A stretch of DNA of 49,428 bases from Actinomadura soli (GTDB lineage Bacteria; Actinomycetota; Actinomycetes; Streptosporangiales; Streptosporangiaceae): positions 1 through 49,428 of the forward strand of contig NZ_VCKW01000029.1 of NCBI RefSeq assembly GCF_005889715.1, written 5' to 3'. The notes beneath the pieces were generated by a model. That model saw nothing but the letters and a program-made list of their open reading frames with translations, was not told the DNA's origin and did no database searches. A program made the translations under genes and the position numbers. How positions within the stretch are numbered: position 1 is the first letter of the stretch; each line of letters opens with the position of its first letter. Positions 49,389-49,428 of the stretch are shown piece by piece.

Positions 49389-49428
49389 CCCTCCATCCTG
49401 CCGCGTCCCGCGCCCTGCCCGCGTCACC

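Noticed and set aside
1..49428. CRISPR arrays, insertion sequences, rRNA and replication origin
   Set aside because: Looked for regularly spaced direct repeats, transposase motifs with terminal repeats, rRNA-like sequence and DnaA-box clusters; none seen by eye.

Overview
The window is high-GC, codon-biased actinomycete DNA. Lsr2-type nucleoid proteins, an actinobacterial QcrB/CtaD pair, a DUF574-type S-adenosylmethionine methyltransferase, DUF1206, GPGG and LPFR small membrane proteins and F420-type (LLM-class) oxidoreductases all point to Actinomycetota. A Streptosporangiales/Actinomadura-like host is my inference, not a measured placement.

Layout. 1-12.1 kb is a patchwork of small regulator/target units: an ArsR-SRPBCC fusion with twin palindromic operators, a DUF574 methyltransferase, an HKD phospholipase, a divergent TetR/RibD-like reductase pair, a secreted amidase, a homoserine dehydrogenase, and a MarR gene divergent from a YczE-LLM oxidoreductase operon. 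12.1-14.5 kb is gene-poor, holding an acyl-CoA dehydrogenase remnant, a MerR regulator and several strong hairpins. 14.5-22.8 kb is the most interesting segment. It has two paralogous GAF/SpoIIE-type phosphatases, each divergent from a paralogous MarR regulator, with coupled GPGG/LPFR small proteins, a DUF1206 membrane protein, a roughly 26-33 residue membrane peptide and a STAS anti-anti-sigma-type protein. Three copies of the palindrome TTGCCATATGGCAA lie in front of the first phosphatase/MarR pair, the tiny membrane peptide and the STAS gene. This looks like a compact MarR-controlled partner-switching stress regulon. A decayed NACHT-protein C-terminus follows.

23-28.6 kb holds a secreted three-repeat protein, an acyl-CoA dehydrogenase with a likely operator, tRNA-Val(CAC), an atypical tRNA-Gly(TCC), a second LPFR-like small protein, a PrmC-related methyltransferase and a 2OG-Fe(II) oxygenase. 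28.6-49.4 kb looks more like conserved chromosome: a PrsW-family protease pair, qcrB and ctaD converging with 3 bp between them, a PEBP-like protein, a zinc alcohol dehydrogenase, a SnoaL-like protein, a broken katE catalase, tandem lsr2 paralogues, an MBL hydrolase with an altered metal motif, two CorC/HlyC-type membrane proteins, an HTH/Clp-N operon with a leaderless promoter inside an 18-bp-arm inverted repeat, a glycolate-oxidase-type FAD protein, a broken LLM oxidoreductase, a nitrilase-family amidohydrolase and a DEAD/DEAH RNA helicase.

Broken genes (katE, NACHT C-terminus, LLM oxidoreductase, acyl-CoA dehydrogenase tail) are scattered through the window. They were inferred from reading-frame comparison, so individual frameshifts could be sequencing errors. 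No CRISPR array, rRNA, insertion sequence or replication origin was seen.
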